A stretch of DNA of 64,000 nt from NCBI GenBank assembly GCA_040757715.1, contig JBFLWS010000005.1:62001-126000 (forward strand), given 5' to 3'. Below the pieces are notes generated by a model. It was not told the origin of the DNA, did no database searches, and worked only from the letters and a program-made list of their open reading frames with translations. The number at the start of each line of letters is the position of its first letter. Within the stretch, counting starts at the first letter, position 1. Below, one piece after another: positions 25,969 to 33,828 of this stretch. A program made the translations under genes and the position numbers. Source of the DNA: CAIMFV01 sp040757715 (lineage in GTDB: Bacteria; Pseudomonadota; Alphaproteobacteria; Caulobacterales; Caulobacteraceae).

Positions 25969-26265
25969 GACTCGATTCAGGTCCGTGAGTTGAAGCGTTC
26001 TCGGACGCCAGTCAGCAAATCATGCACACTATTGATTGCAGGTTGCGGCGATTGGTTCGGGACGAGCCGTGTTGATGTCCATTTGCTCGGATTTATTTGG
26101 GCCTATTTTTTGGTCGGATTCTACAATGGCGTTGCATTCATGTGGTCGATGCAAAAGACTCACAACGCCGGTTGTGTCGCTTAACAAACCTATATATGCA
26201 CAGTTCGTCGGGTTGGTTCGTTGGCGTCCATCCTGGCGCCGTTCCAACTTTTGGACTGAAGAAAT
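25969..26265. promoter_or_regulatory. Upstream region of mucR-like gene with GANTC sites
   Basis: About 300 AT-richer bases. GANTC, the CcrM methylation target in Caulobacterales, occurs at 25969-25973, 25974-25978 (back to back), 26117-26121 and 26157-26161. CTATATATG near 26190 could be a -10 region. MucR-type regulators normally bind AT-rich promoters, including their own, so autoregulation is likely. No coding sequence here looks real. Confidence 0.5.
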
Positions 26266-26673
26266 ATGGAAAATAACGCCGAACTGATCGAACTGACCAC
26301 GGAAATTGTCGCGGCCTATGTCGGTAGTAACTCCGTCGGTTCTGGCGATTTGCCAGGTCTTATTCAGACTGTGTTCCGCGCGCTGAGCAACTTGTCGCAA
26401 CCGACGGAAGCGGCGCCTGAGCCGCCGAAGGAACCGGCAGTTCCGATCAAGAAGTCAATAACCTCTGACTATCTGATCTGCCTGGAAGACGGCCGCAAGT
26501 TCAAATCACTGAAGCGCCACTTGCGCACCAAGTACAATTTGAGCCCCGACGAGTATCGGGCGAAGTGGTCCTTGCCGAAGGACTATCCTATGGTTGCGCC
26601 GAATTACGCCGCCGCTCGCTCGCAGCTGGCGAAGCAGATGGGGCTGGGCCAGGGCGGCCGCAAGCGCGACTAA
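26266..26673 (+). CDS. mucR: MucR/Ros-family transcriptional regulator
   Basis: A 135-residue Ros/MucR protein. The domain is DYLICLEDGRKFKSLKRHLRTKYNLSPDEYRAKWSLPKDYPMVAPNYAAARSQLAKQMGLG (about 65-130). The zinc-finger ligands are degenerate: CLED replaces CxxC and RHLRTKYN lacks the second His, as in some zinc-free rhizobial and Caulobacter homologues. The N-terminus would mediate oligomerisation. In C. crescentus, MucR proteins repress AT-rich promoters and affect cell-cycle genes including ctrA. Confidence 0.95.
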   Translation: MENNAELIELTTEIVAAYVGSNSVGSGDLPGLIQTVFRALSNLSQPTEAAPEPPKEPAVPIKKSITSDYLICLEDGRKFKSLKRHLRTKYNLSPDEYRAKWSLPKDYPMVAPNYAAARSQLAKQMGLGQGGRKRD

Positions 26674-26695
26674 TCATTGTTCAGGCAGATAGCTG

Positions 26696-26726
26696 ACGAG
26701 GCGCGGGCGGCAGCTTCGCGCCTCGT
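26696..26726 (+). terminator. Hairpin after mucR
   Basis: ACGAGGCGCG (26696-26705) and CGCGCCTCGT (26717-26726) form a perfect 10-bp stem with an 11-base loop, 23 bases after the mucR stop. No U-tract follows, so termination strength is uncertain. Confidence 0.5.
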
Positions 26727-26818
26727 TCGCTGTGCGCGTCGCGCGGCGCCGACGGCGCGGCCCCTGAGTCAATTTGTCGCTTTTCTTAACCATTTCGAGC
26801 TTGTGAGATTCGGGTGGG

Positions 26819-26833
26819 TTAAGGGATAGTTAG
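26819..26833. promoter_or_regulatory. CtrA-like box upstream of the PAS gene
   Basis: TTAA-N7-TTAG, one mismatch from the CtrA consensus TTAA-N7-TTAA, placed 36 bases before the PAS-domain start codon. It would overlap or sit next to the promoter. Prediction only. Confidence 0.45.
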
Positions 26834-26869
26834 CGCTGTGATTCCAACGGCTTCGGGGGGAATCCGAAG

Positions 26870-27373
26870 GTGCTGACTAAACTTGATGGACCCAGTGCGG
26901 CGACGAGCGCGCACCAACAGCTCTACGCCTACTGGGCGTCGTTGCGCGCCGGCGGCCACCTGCCGGGGCGGCGGCGGCTCAATCCGGCCGACATGAAGCT
27001 GCTGCTGCCCACGGTGAGCCTCATCGACGTGCAGCAGCGCCCGCTGCGCAACGGCTATCGTGTGCGTCTGGCCGGCACGGAGCTCTACCCCGTCTACGGC
27101 GGCGAGATCACCGGGCGATCGCTGGACGAAGTCTATGCGCCCCCAGCGCTGGACTACTGGCGGCGAGAGCTGGACCAGGTGGTGCGAGAGCGCCGGCCGT
27201 CCGTGGGCTGCCACAGTCTCGACTGGCGCGGCCTCGGCGCCGTCAACCTGCTGTGGATCCGCCTGCCCCTGGCCAGCGACGGCGAGAACGTGGACATGAT
27301 CCTCGGCTACGACGCCATTGTCGGGACCAGCGCGCTGCGCGCCCACGCCGCCAGCGGCGTGCGGGCGGCGTGA
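26870..27373 (+). CDS. PAS domain protein (PAS_5 family)
   Basis: A 167-residue single-domain protein of the alphaproteobacterial PAS_5 family. Key segments are YAYWASLRAGGHLPGRRRLNPADMKLLLPTVSLIDVQ, YRVRLAGTELYPVYGGEITGRSLDEVY and WIRLPLASDGENVDMILGYDAI. There is no output domain, so it probably acts by protein-protein contact. A CtrA-like box upstream hints at cell-cycle expression. Confidence 0.88.
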   Translation: MLTKLDGPSAATSAHQQLYAYWASLRAGGHLPGRRRLNPADMKLLLPTVSLIDVQQRPLRNGYRVRLAGTELYPVYGGEITGRSLDEVYAPPALDYWRRELDQVVRERRPSVGCHSLDWRGLGAVNLLWIRLPLASDGENVDMILGYDAIVGTSALRAHAASGVRAA

Positions 27374-27496
27374 GGCGCAACATATCTTCAGGGTTGAATT
27401 AACGACTTCGAAATTCTCGTTTAACGCCCCGTAATTCACACATCCACTCAAGGCTTTACACTCGCTCTCCGGTCATCTTCGCGGTGGGCGACAATC

Positions 27497-27883
27497 ATGA
27501 CCTTGAGTCCGAATATCTGGCAGTTCGCCGAGATCGATGAGCACGACGAAGAGTCGCGGTTACGCTTCGATCGCACCCGCGCGCGCTTTATTGGCGCGCT
27601 TGTGGCCATGGCCACCGGGGTTGAGCCCCACGCTATCCATGCGCGGCAGCGAGCCACCATGGAAGCGGCCTTGGCGCGGCAGATCGCCATGTATCTGGCC
27701 CACACGGTGTTTTCCTGGTCCATGTCCCGGGTCGGCGCGGCGTTCGACCGCGACCGCACCACGGCGTCGCACGCCTGTCATCGGGTGGAGGATCTGCGCG
27801 ACGACGCCCAATTCGACTCCCTGTTGCTGAAGTTGGAGTCCTGCGCCCGCGCCGCTCCCCTGTTCCCGGAGACGAAGCCGTGA
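27497..27883 (+). CDS. DnaA domain IV-like helix-turn-helix protein
   Basis: A 128-residue protein whose C-terminal half matches the DNA-binding domain of DnaA: ALARQIAMYLAHTVFSWSMSRVGAAFDRDRTTASHACHRVEDLRDD, with DRTTASHACHRVE corresponding to the DnaA signature DHTTVLHACRKIE. The AAA+ and N-terminal domains are absent. It could recognise DnaA-box-like DNA without replication activity. The next gene (DUF6456) starts inside its stop, and this pair recurs in alphaproteobacteria. Confidence 0.87.
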   Translation: MTLSPNIWQFAEIDEHDEESRLRFDRTRARFIGALVAMATGVEPHAIHARQRATMEAALARQIAMYLAHTVFSWSMSRVGAAFDRDRTTASHACHRVEDLRDDAQFDSLLLKLESCARAAPLFPETKP

Positions 27884-28626
27884 GCCGGTCGGGGCCCTCG
27901 GCCGAGGCCATTCTGCGCGTGGCGCGGGCGGCGCGGCGTCTGGCCGAAGCGGGGGCCTATCTTGAGGCCGAGGGCGACGGCTACGTCGTGCGCAAAGGCG
28001 TCGATCGGCGCCGAAGCGCGCTGATGCGGATCGGCGAGGTGGAGTTCCGCATCCTCGCGGCCGACTTTGGGCTGGCCGCGCGGCCAGGCGGCGGGTGGCG
28101 GCTGTCGCGCCTGTCGAGGCTCGACGCGATCGAGCCCGCAATCATCTTTGAGGGGCCGAGCCGGTTAGTGCGCGAACAAAGCGCGCCTCAACCCGGCGGC
28201 GGGCGTCTTCAGGTGAAGGTCAATCTCGGCGAATCGCCCATCGCCTGGCTGGCGAGGCGCAAGGACGCCACGGGTCGGCCCTGGCTCTCGCCCGCAGAGG
28301 TCCTGGCCGCGGAGCGCCTGCGCGAGACTTTTGAGCGCGCCGGTCTGATCGGCCGTCTGACCATGGATTGGACCGCCCGGCCTCGGCGCGGGGCGGGCGG
28401 CGGCGTGCGCTTCGATCCCGTCGAGCGGGCCCTGCATGCACGCACGGCTGCGGCGGCGGCGCTCGACGCGGTGGGCCCGGAGGGGCGGGAGATGCTGTTG
28501 CGCGTGTGCTGCGGCGGCTCGGCGCTGGAGGCGGCCGAGCGCGACCTTGGCCTGAAGCGACGCACCGGCAAGCTTGTGTTGAAAGCCGCGCTTGGGCGGC
28601 TTGCTCGACATTGTCGCCTGGTCTGA
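27880..28626 (+). CDS. DUF6456 domain protein
   Basis: A 248-residue protein. The N-terminal part (RVARAARRLAEAGAYLEAEGDGYVVRKGVDRRRSALMRI) looks like a small winged region, and the DUF6456 core is at about 105-245: VNLGESPIAWLARRKDATGRPWLSPAEVLAAERLRETFERAGLIGRLTMDW then LDAVGPEGREMLLRVCCGGSALEAAERDLGLKRRTGKLVLKAALGRLARH. The final section is sigma-region-4-like (ERDLGLKRRTGKLVLKAAL). It overlaps the DnaA-like gene by 4 bases, so they are probably partners in DNA binding. Function is unknown. Confidence 0.85.
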   Translation: MSRSGPSAEAILRVARAARRLAEAGAYLEAEGDGYVVRKGVDRRRSALMRIGEVEFRILAADFGLAARPGGGWRLSRLSRLDAIEPAIIFEGPSRLVREQSAPQPGGGRLQVKVNLGESPIAWLARRKDATGRPWLSPAEVLAAERLRETFERAGLIGRLTMDWTARPRRGAGGGVRFDPVERALHARTAAAAALDAVGPEGREMLLRVCCGGSALEAAERDLGLKRRTGKLVLKAALGRLARHCRLV

Positions 28627-28711
28627 GTTCCTGGCCTGAATAGACCGCCTTGGCGCGCTCGGGCGAAGCCGCCTATGGTCCTCTACATAAGATAGAGGGC
28701 GCAGCGGGCAT

Positions 28712-29674
28712 ATGGCGAGCACGGACGACGACGCGGCGGCGGGGATCGAGATTTGGCGTGGCGGCGTCAACACCTGGGAGTGCGACGAGATGGGGCATCT
28801 CAATGTCCGCTTCTATGTCGCCAAGGCCATGGAGGGCCTGGCCGGGCTCGCCGCCGAGCTTGGCATGCCGCACGCCTTCGCCCCAAACGCCGCCGCCACC
28901 TTGGTGGTGAGGGAGCACCATGTGCGTTTCCTGCGCGAGGCGCGGCCCGGCGCCTTCCTCACCATGCGCGGCGGGGTGCTCAGCCTGTCCGATACTGAGG
29001 CCGAGCTGTTGCAGGTCCTTTATCACGCGGCTTCTGGCGAGCCCTGCGCCAGCTTCGTCACCAAGGTTCGTCACGCCAATCCCGCAGACGGCCGCGCCTT
29101 TCCGTGGCCCAAGCGCGCGGCCGCCGCAGCCGAGTCCCTGAAGGTGGCCCTGCCGCCCCTGGCCGGGGCGCGCAGCATCTCCAATGCGCCGGCCACTGTC
29201 GCCGCCAGCGGGTCGGAGGCCGAGCGGCTCGGGCTGACGCGCATCGCCAGAGCGCCGGTCACGCCGCGTAATTGCGATGTCTTCGGCCGCATGGTCCCAG
29301 AGGAGTTCATCGGCCGCGTGTCGGACGGCATCGGCGCCTTGGTGGCCCCGCTGCGCCAGGCGGTGGCGGAGGCGACCAGCGCGCCCCCCGCGCGCACCGG
29401 CGGCGCGGTGCTGGAATATCGCATCCTCTATCTCGACTATGCCCGCAGCGGCGATCACATCGAGATCCGCTCCGGCCTCGCCGGGGTCGACGCCCGCACC
29501 CAGCGCTTCGGCCACTGGCTGCTCGATCCCGAGAGCGGCAAGGCGCTGGCCGTCGCCGAGGCGGTGGCCGTGAATTTCGATCTCGACGCGCGCAAGGCCC
29601 TGCCCATTTCCGAAGCCGTTCAGGCCGCCTTCGCGCCGCATCTGCGCCCGCAATTGCGACTCTCGGACAGCTGA
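28712..29674 (+). CDS. Double-hotdog thioesterase family protein
   Basis: A 320-residue protein with two hotdog folds in tandem. The first has WECDEMGHLNVRFYVAKAMEGLAGLAAELGMP (about 23-54), the 4HBT motif with catalytic-type Asp/Glu and His. The second has VTPRNCDVFGRMVPEEFIGRVSDGIGAL (about 187-214) and YLDYARSGDHIEIRSGL. Such proteins hydrolyse acyl-CoA thioesters. The substrate is unknown, and no acyl-CoA pathway genes adjoin it. Confidence 0.87.
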   Translation: MASTDDDAAAGIEIWRGGVNTWECDEMGHLNVRFYVAKAMEGLAGLAAELGMPHAFAPNAAATLVVREHHVRFLREARPGAFLTMRGGVLSLSDTEAELLQVLYHAASGEPCASFVTKVRHANPADGRAFPWPKRAAAAAESLKVALPPLAGARSISNAPATVAASGSEAERLGLTRIARAPVTPRNCDVFGRMVPEEFIGRVSDGIGALVAPLRQAVAEATSAPPARTGGAVLEYRILYLDYARSGDHIEIRSGLAGVDARTQRFGHWLLDPESGKALAVAEAVAVNFDLDARKALPISEAVQAAFAPHLRPQLRLSDS

Positions 29675-29794
29675 GCCGGAAGGCGGGGCGATTTATCGCC
29701 TAAGCCCTTACGCCGCCGAAGAAATCGACGTATCAGACGAATGGAGACGCCGCCGCGGCTGGCGGCTCGCCGATGAGGATACGAAGGAGCGCAC

Positions 29795-32062
29795 GTGACC
29801 CCTGAGCGCGGGCTGGCCGTTCGCGGTCCACGCAGCCTATTGCGCCAGATCCGCGAGGTGATGGCGGGGGGCGGTCCGGCCCAGGGCCGGCTCGACATGG
29901 TGGTGCGCATCATCGCCGGCTCCATGGTCGCCGAAGTGTGCTCGATCTATCTGCGTCGAGCTACCGGCGAGATGGAGCTGTTCGCCACCGAAGGCCTGAA
30001 GCCTGAGGCCGTGCACGTGACCCGCCTGAAGGCTGGCGAGGGCCTGGTGGGCGAGATTGTCCGTCTCGGCCGGCCGCTGAACCTGTCCGAAGCGCCGCTG
30101 CACCCGAGCTTCTCGTACCGGCCGGAAACCGGCGAAGACCCGTTCCATGCCTTCCTCGGCGTGCCCCTGCTGCGCGGCGGGCGCACCGTGGGCGCCCTGG
30201 CGGTTCAGAACCGCACGGCCCGCAACTATGGCGAGGACGAGGTCGAGGACCTGCAGACCGTGGCCATGGTGCTGTCCGAGGTGGTGGCGGCCGGCGAACT
30301 GGTCGGCCTCGACGAGTTGAAGGACGTCGAGCTGGCGCCCCACCGACCGGAGCGGCTGAAGGGGGTGAAGTTCTCCGACGGCCTCGCTTACGGTACGGCG
30401 GTGCTGCACGAAGCGCCGGTGGCCACCGAGCGGCTGCTGTCCGACGATCCGGTGGAGGAGGAGAAGCGCCTGAGCCAGGCGCTCTCCGCCCTGCGCGCCC
30501 AGATCGACGAGATGCTGGAGGGGCAGGGCGGCCTGGCGGGCGTGCCCTATGAGGTGATCGACACCTATCGCATGTTCGCCAACGACCGCGGCTGGAATCG
30601 GGCCCTCGAAGAGGCGGTGCGCTCCGGCCTCACCGCCGAGGCCGCGGTGGAGCGGGTGCGCTGGGAGCATCGCGCTCGGTTGAGCCAGGCTCGCGACGCC
30701 TATTTGCGCGAACGCCTGCACGACCTCGAAGACCTGGCCGACCGTCTGTTGCGCCACCTGTCCGGGGTGCAACCGCAAGCCCGCGCCCTGCCCGAGAACG
30801 CCATCCTCATCGCCCGTAATCTCGGGCCGGCGGACCTCTTGGAATATGACCGCGCCAATCTGAAGGGCCTCCTCCTGGAAGAAGGCTCCGCCGCCAGCCA
30901 CGCCTCCATCGTCTGCAAGGCCCTCGGCATCCCCTGCGTCGGGCGCCTGGTGGGTCTGCGCGACCGCACCAATGAGGGCGACGCGGTGATCGTCGACGCC
31001 GAGACGGGCGAAGCTTTCCTGCGCCCCCGGGCCGACGTGGTGGAGGCCTTCGAGGCCCGGGCCGCGCTCCGGGCCCAGAGGCGGGCCGAGTTCGACCGCC
31101 TGCGCGATACGGAGGCCAGGTCCAAGGACGGGGTGAAGTTCACCCTGATGATGAACGCCGGCCTCGCCGTGGATCTCGACAACATGGCCGAGGCGGGGGC
31201 GGAGGGCATCGGCCTCTTCCGCACCGAGTTCCAGTTCATGGTGGCCGAGGAGCTGCCGCGCCTCGACGCCCAGACCAAGCTCTACGCCCAGGTGCTCGAC
31301 GCCGCCGGCGACAAGCCGGTGATCTTCCGCACCCTTGATCTCGGCGGCGACAAGGTGCTGCCCTACATGGAGGCCATGCGCGAGGACAATCCGGCGCTGG
31401 GCTGGCGGGCGGTGCGCATGGGGCTCGACCGGCCAGCGCTGCTGCGCCTGCAGCTGCGTGCGCTCATCTCAGCGTCGCGGGGGCGGCCGCTGCACGTCAT
31501 GTTCCCGCTCATCGCCACCGTGGATGAGTTCCGCGCCGCGCGCAGCTATGTGGATCGCGAGCTGGCCTGGGCCGAGCGCCGCGGCCGGCCCTTGCCCTCC
31601 ACCTTGCGGGTCGGAGCCATGATCGAGGCCCCGGCGGTGGTGTGGCATCTCGACGCGATCCTGCCCATGACCGACTTCGTCTCGGTGGGCACCAATGACC
31701 TCATGCAGTACCTGTTCGCCGCCGATCGCGGCAATCCGCGCGTCTCGGATCGATACGATGCTCTGTCTCCGCCGGCGCTCCGGGCGCTGAAGACCATCGC
31801 CGACGCCTGCCGCGACACCGGCACGCCTGTATCCGTGTGCGGAGAATTGGCGGGACGTCCCCTGGAGGCTTTCGCCTTGATCGCCTTAGGGTTTGATCGC
31901 CTCTCCATGCCGCCGGCGGGCATCGGACCGGTCAAGAAAATGATCCTTTCATTGGAATTGGAGCCGGCCCGGCGGGCGGTGGCAAGCCTCTTGAAGGGGG
32001 GAGCCGGCTCGGTCCGAAATGAGATCGAGTCTCTGGCCCGTAAACTAAATGTCGCACTATAG
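29795..32062 (+). CDS. ptsP: Nitrogen-PTS enzyme I, PtsP
   Basis: A 755-residue phosphoenolpyruvate-protein phosphotransferase with a GTG start preceded by AAGGAG. An N-terminal GAF domain (about 15-165; YLRRATGEMELFATEGLKPEAV) senses small molecules. Then come the PTS N-terminal domain, the phosphohistidine swivel (EEGSAASHASIVCKALGIPCVG, His at about 368), and the PEP-binding TIM barrel (GIGLFRTEFQFMV, FRTLDLGGDKVLPYM, VSVGTNDLMQYLFAADR, VCGELAGRP). It starts the PTSNtr cascade to NPr and EIIANtr. Confidence 0.97.
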   Translation: MTPERGLAVRGPRSLLRQIREVMAGGGPAQGRLDMVVRIIAGSMVAEVCSIYLRRATGEMELFATEGLKPEAVHVTRLKAGEGLVGEIVRLGRPLNLSEAPLHPSFSYRPETGEDPFHAFLGVPLLRGGRTVGALAVQNRTARNYGEDEVEDLQTVAMVLSEVVAAGELVGLDELKDVELAPHRPERLKGVKFSDGLAYGTAVLHEAPVATERLLSDDPVEEEKRLSQALSALRAQIDEMLEGQGGLAGVPYEVIDTYRMFANDRGWNRALEEAVRSGLTAEAAVERVRWEHRARLSQARDAYLRERLHDLEDLADRLLRHLSGVQPQARALPENAILIARNLGPADLLEYDRANLKGLLLEEGSAASHASIVCKALGIPCVGRLVGLRDRTNEGDAVIVDAETGEAFLRPRADVVEAFEARAALRAQRRAEFDRLRDTEARSKDGVKFTLMMNAGLAVDLDNMAEAGAEGIGLFRTEFQFMVAEELPRLDAQTKLYAQVLDAAGDKPVIFRTLDLGGDKVLPYMEAMREDNPALGWRAVRMGLDRPALLRLQLRALISASRGRPLHVMFPLIATVDEFRAARSYVDRELAWAERRGRPLPSTLRVGAMIEAPAVVWHLDAILPMTDFVSVGTNDLMQYLFAADRGNPRVSDRYDALSPPALRALKTIADACRDTGTPVSVCGELAGRPLEAFALIALGFDRLSMPPAGIGPVKKMILSLELEPARRAVASLLKGGAGSVRNEIESLARKLNVAL

Positions 32063-32088
32063 GTCGTTGTTTTCAGACGCATTCCCTG

Positions 32089-32097
32089 TTATCCACA
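32089..32097 (+). promoter_or_regulatory. Consensus DnaA box
   Basis: TTATCCACA, an exact match to the strong DnaA box, 27 bases after the ptsP stop and 86 bases before the RodZ-like start. A single box could let DnaA influence this promoter; there is no cluster that would indicate an origin. Confidence 0.55.
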
Positions 32098-32182
32098 TGT
32101 TAATGAATTGTTGCATGTTGGTGGGGATCGCGGACGGTAGCGAAGACTACGGCTGCGACTGTAATTGAGGACGTCGGACGCC

Positions 32183-33181
32183 ATGGCTCCCTTGGACACA
32201 GGCTCCGTTTCACACACCCTTCGGTTGCTCGACCACTTGGGCGAACGCGTCGGTCCTGCTCCGGAACAATTTGATCGTCTCGGCGTTTACTTGCGCGCTA
32301 TCCGCGAGCACCGGGGCTGGACCCTGGCCGAGCTGGCGGCCGCCACGCGCATTCGCAGGGTCTATCTCGGGGCCATTGAGGACGGCGACATGTCCGCCCT
32401 GCCGTCGCGTCCCTTCGCCCTTGGCTATGTGCGCGCCTACGCCCGGGCCCTTGGCATCGACGGCGAGCTGGCCGTGGCCCGCTTCAAGACCGAGCACCCC
32501 GACCTGACCGAACCCCTGCGCGCCCCGGTTGGGGTGAAGCACGAGGACCATGAGAGCCGCCGGCCGCTGATCCTCATCGCCGCCGCCGCCGTCGTATGCG
32601 CGGTGGTGGCCTGGAACATCGTTCAGCGCACGGTGTTTCATGCGGAGGACCCCTCGGGCCCGCCGTCTGTAGCCGGACGAGACGCCGACATCCCGGCCCC
32701 GCCGCTGGCCAACGGCGCCATGCGCGTCGGCGCGCCCACTGCGCCGCCCGCCGACCAGACCACCCCGGCGCCCTATGTGCCGCCGGGCCTCGAAAACACC
32801 GCCGCCGCCCCCTCGGCCGTGGCCGTGGTTGAGGCCCCCAAGCTTGACGTGCTGCCCCTCGGGGCGCGCTTCCAGCCCAAGGGCGAGGTGTACGGCGTCA
32901 CCGAGGCCACCCCCGCCGTGGTGTTCCAGGCCCGCAAGCCGGCCCTGCTCATCGTTCGCCGCGCGGACAAGGCGCCCTATATCGCCCGTCAGATGCAGGT
33001 GGGCCAGGCGGTGCGCGCGCCCATCGGCCATGGCTTGACGGTGGAGGTGCTGGACGGCGAAGCTTTCAACGCCTTCGTCAACGACCAGAATGTCGGCCTC
33101 TTGGCGGCCAAGCCCACCAGCCTCGACAGCTTCGCCGCCGCCGCCACCAAGGCCCAGACGCCCGCCGGCCCTGTCCAATAA
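32183..33181 (+). CDS. RodZ-like HTH membrane protein with DUF4115
   Basis: A 332-residue protein of the RodZ type. A cytosolic Xre-like HTH (VYLRAIREHRGWTLAELAAATRIRRVYLGAIEDGDMSALPSRPFALGYVRAYARALG, about 32-90) precedes a transmembrane helix (LILIAAAAVVCAVVAWNIV, about 130-148), a Pro/Ala-rich periplasmic linker and a C-terminal DUF4115 domain. RodZ links MreB to the elongation machinery. ATG 32183 is preferred over an upstream TTG because GAGG precedes it. Confidence 0.9.
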   Translation: MAPLDTGSVSHTLRLLDHLGERVGPAPEQFDRLGVYLRAIREHRGWTLAELAAATRIRRVYLGAIEDGDMSALPSRPFALGYVRAYARALGIDGELAVARFKTEHPDLTEPLRAPVGVKHEDHESRRPLILIAAAAVVCAVVAWNIVQRTVFHAEDPSGPPSVAGRDADIPAPPLANGAMRVGAPTAPPADQTTPAPYVPPGLENTAAAPSAVAVVEAPKLDVLPLGARFQPKGEVYGVTEATPAVVFQARKPALLIVRRADKAPYIARQMQVGQAVRAPIGHGLTVEVLDGEAFNAFVNDQNVGLLAAKPTSLDSFAAAATKAQTPAGPVQ

Positions 33182-33261
33182 GGCCCCGACCAGTAACAGT
33201 TCCGGGTAATCCGCCTGTGCGGGCTTGACCGAAGGCCGGCGAGCATGGCGCAGTCTCGCCC

Positions 33262-33828
33262 ATGCGCCGCATCGAAACCGTGTTCCTCGCCGGTCCTGAC
33301 CCCTGGTTCCCGGACGCCGCAAAGCTGACGGCTCAGCGCGTGGCCCTGTGCGCCGAGGCGGGCTTCAACGCCGTCACGCCGGACCTGGGGCAGGGGCGCG
33401 ACGAAAATGCCCGCAACGAGGTGATGGCCCGGGCGCTCTATGCCGACAACCTCGCCAAACTGCGCGGAGCCGACGCCCTGATCGCCAACTTCTCCCCCTG
33501 GCGCGGACCCCATGCGGACCCGGCGACGGCCTTTTTCGCGGGAGCGGCGGCGGCGCAGAGCAAGCCGGTGTTCGCCTATCTCAATGTGGAGGACGCCGAG
33601 GAGGCGGAGCTGCGCGGTCGCATCGAGGGCTGGACCGGCGCGGCCCCGGACGAGGCCGGCGTGTGGCGCGACGGGGATGCGGGCGAGGTGGAGGACTACC
33701 TCCTGCCGGAGACCTGTATGCTGTGGGCCGAGGCGCGGCGCTTCTTCGTGCTGGTGGTGGACGATCCCTTCGCTGATCTCAACGGCCTGAAGCTCTGCCT
33801 CGACGCGCTTCGGCTCTACAACGACTAA
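33262..33828 (+). CDS. Nucleoside 2-deoxyribosyltransferase family protein, atypical active site
   Basis: A 188-residue protein of the nucleoside deoxyribosyltransferase fold: VFLAGPDPWFPDAA (family motif FLAGPDxF), RDENARNEVMARALYADNLAKLRGADALIANFSPWRGPHADPATAFF and KPVFAYLNV. In active enzymes the motif DPGTAFEIG carries the catalytic Glu nucleophile; here it reads DPATAFFAG, with Phe92 in its place. It may therefore bind nucleosides or act differently. It converges on the methyltransferase gene with a 4-base overlap of the 3' ends. Confidence 0.88.
   Translation: MRRIETVFLAGPDPWFPDAAKLTAQRVALCAEAGFNAVTPDLGQGRDENARNEVMARALYADNLAKLRGADALIANFSPWRGPHADPATAFFAGAAAAQSKPVFAYLNVEDAEEAELRGRIEGWTGAAPDEAGVWRDGDAGEVEDYLLPETCMLWAEARRFFVLVVDDPFADLNGLKLCLDALRLYND

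Noticed and set aside
25990..26184. 64-codon frame before mucR with a hydrophobic stretch
   Set aside because: It lies in the AT-rich regulatory region with no convincing ribosome site, and its codon use differs from local genes.
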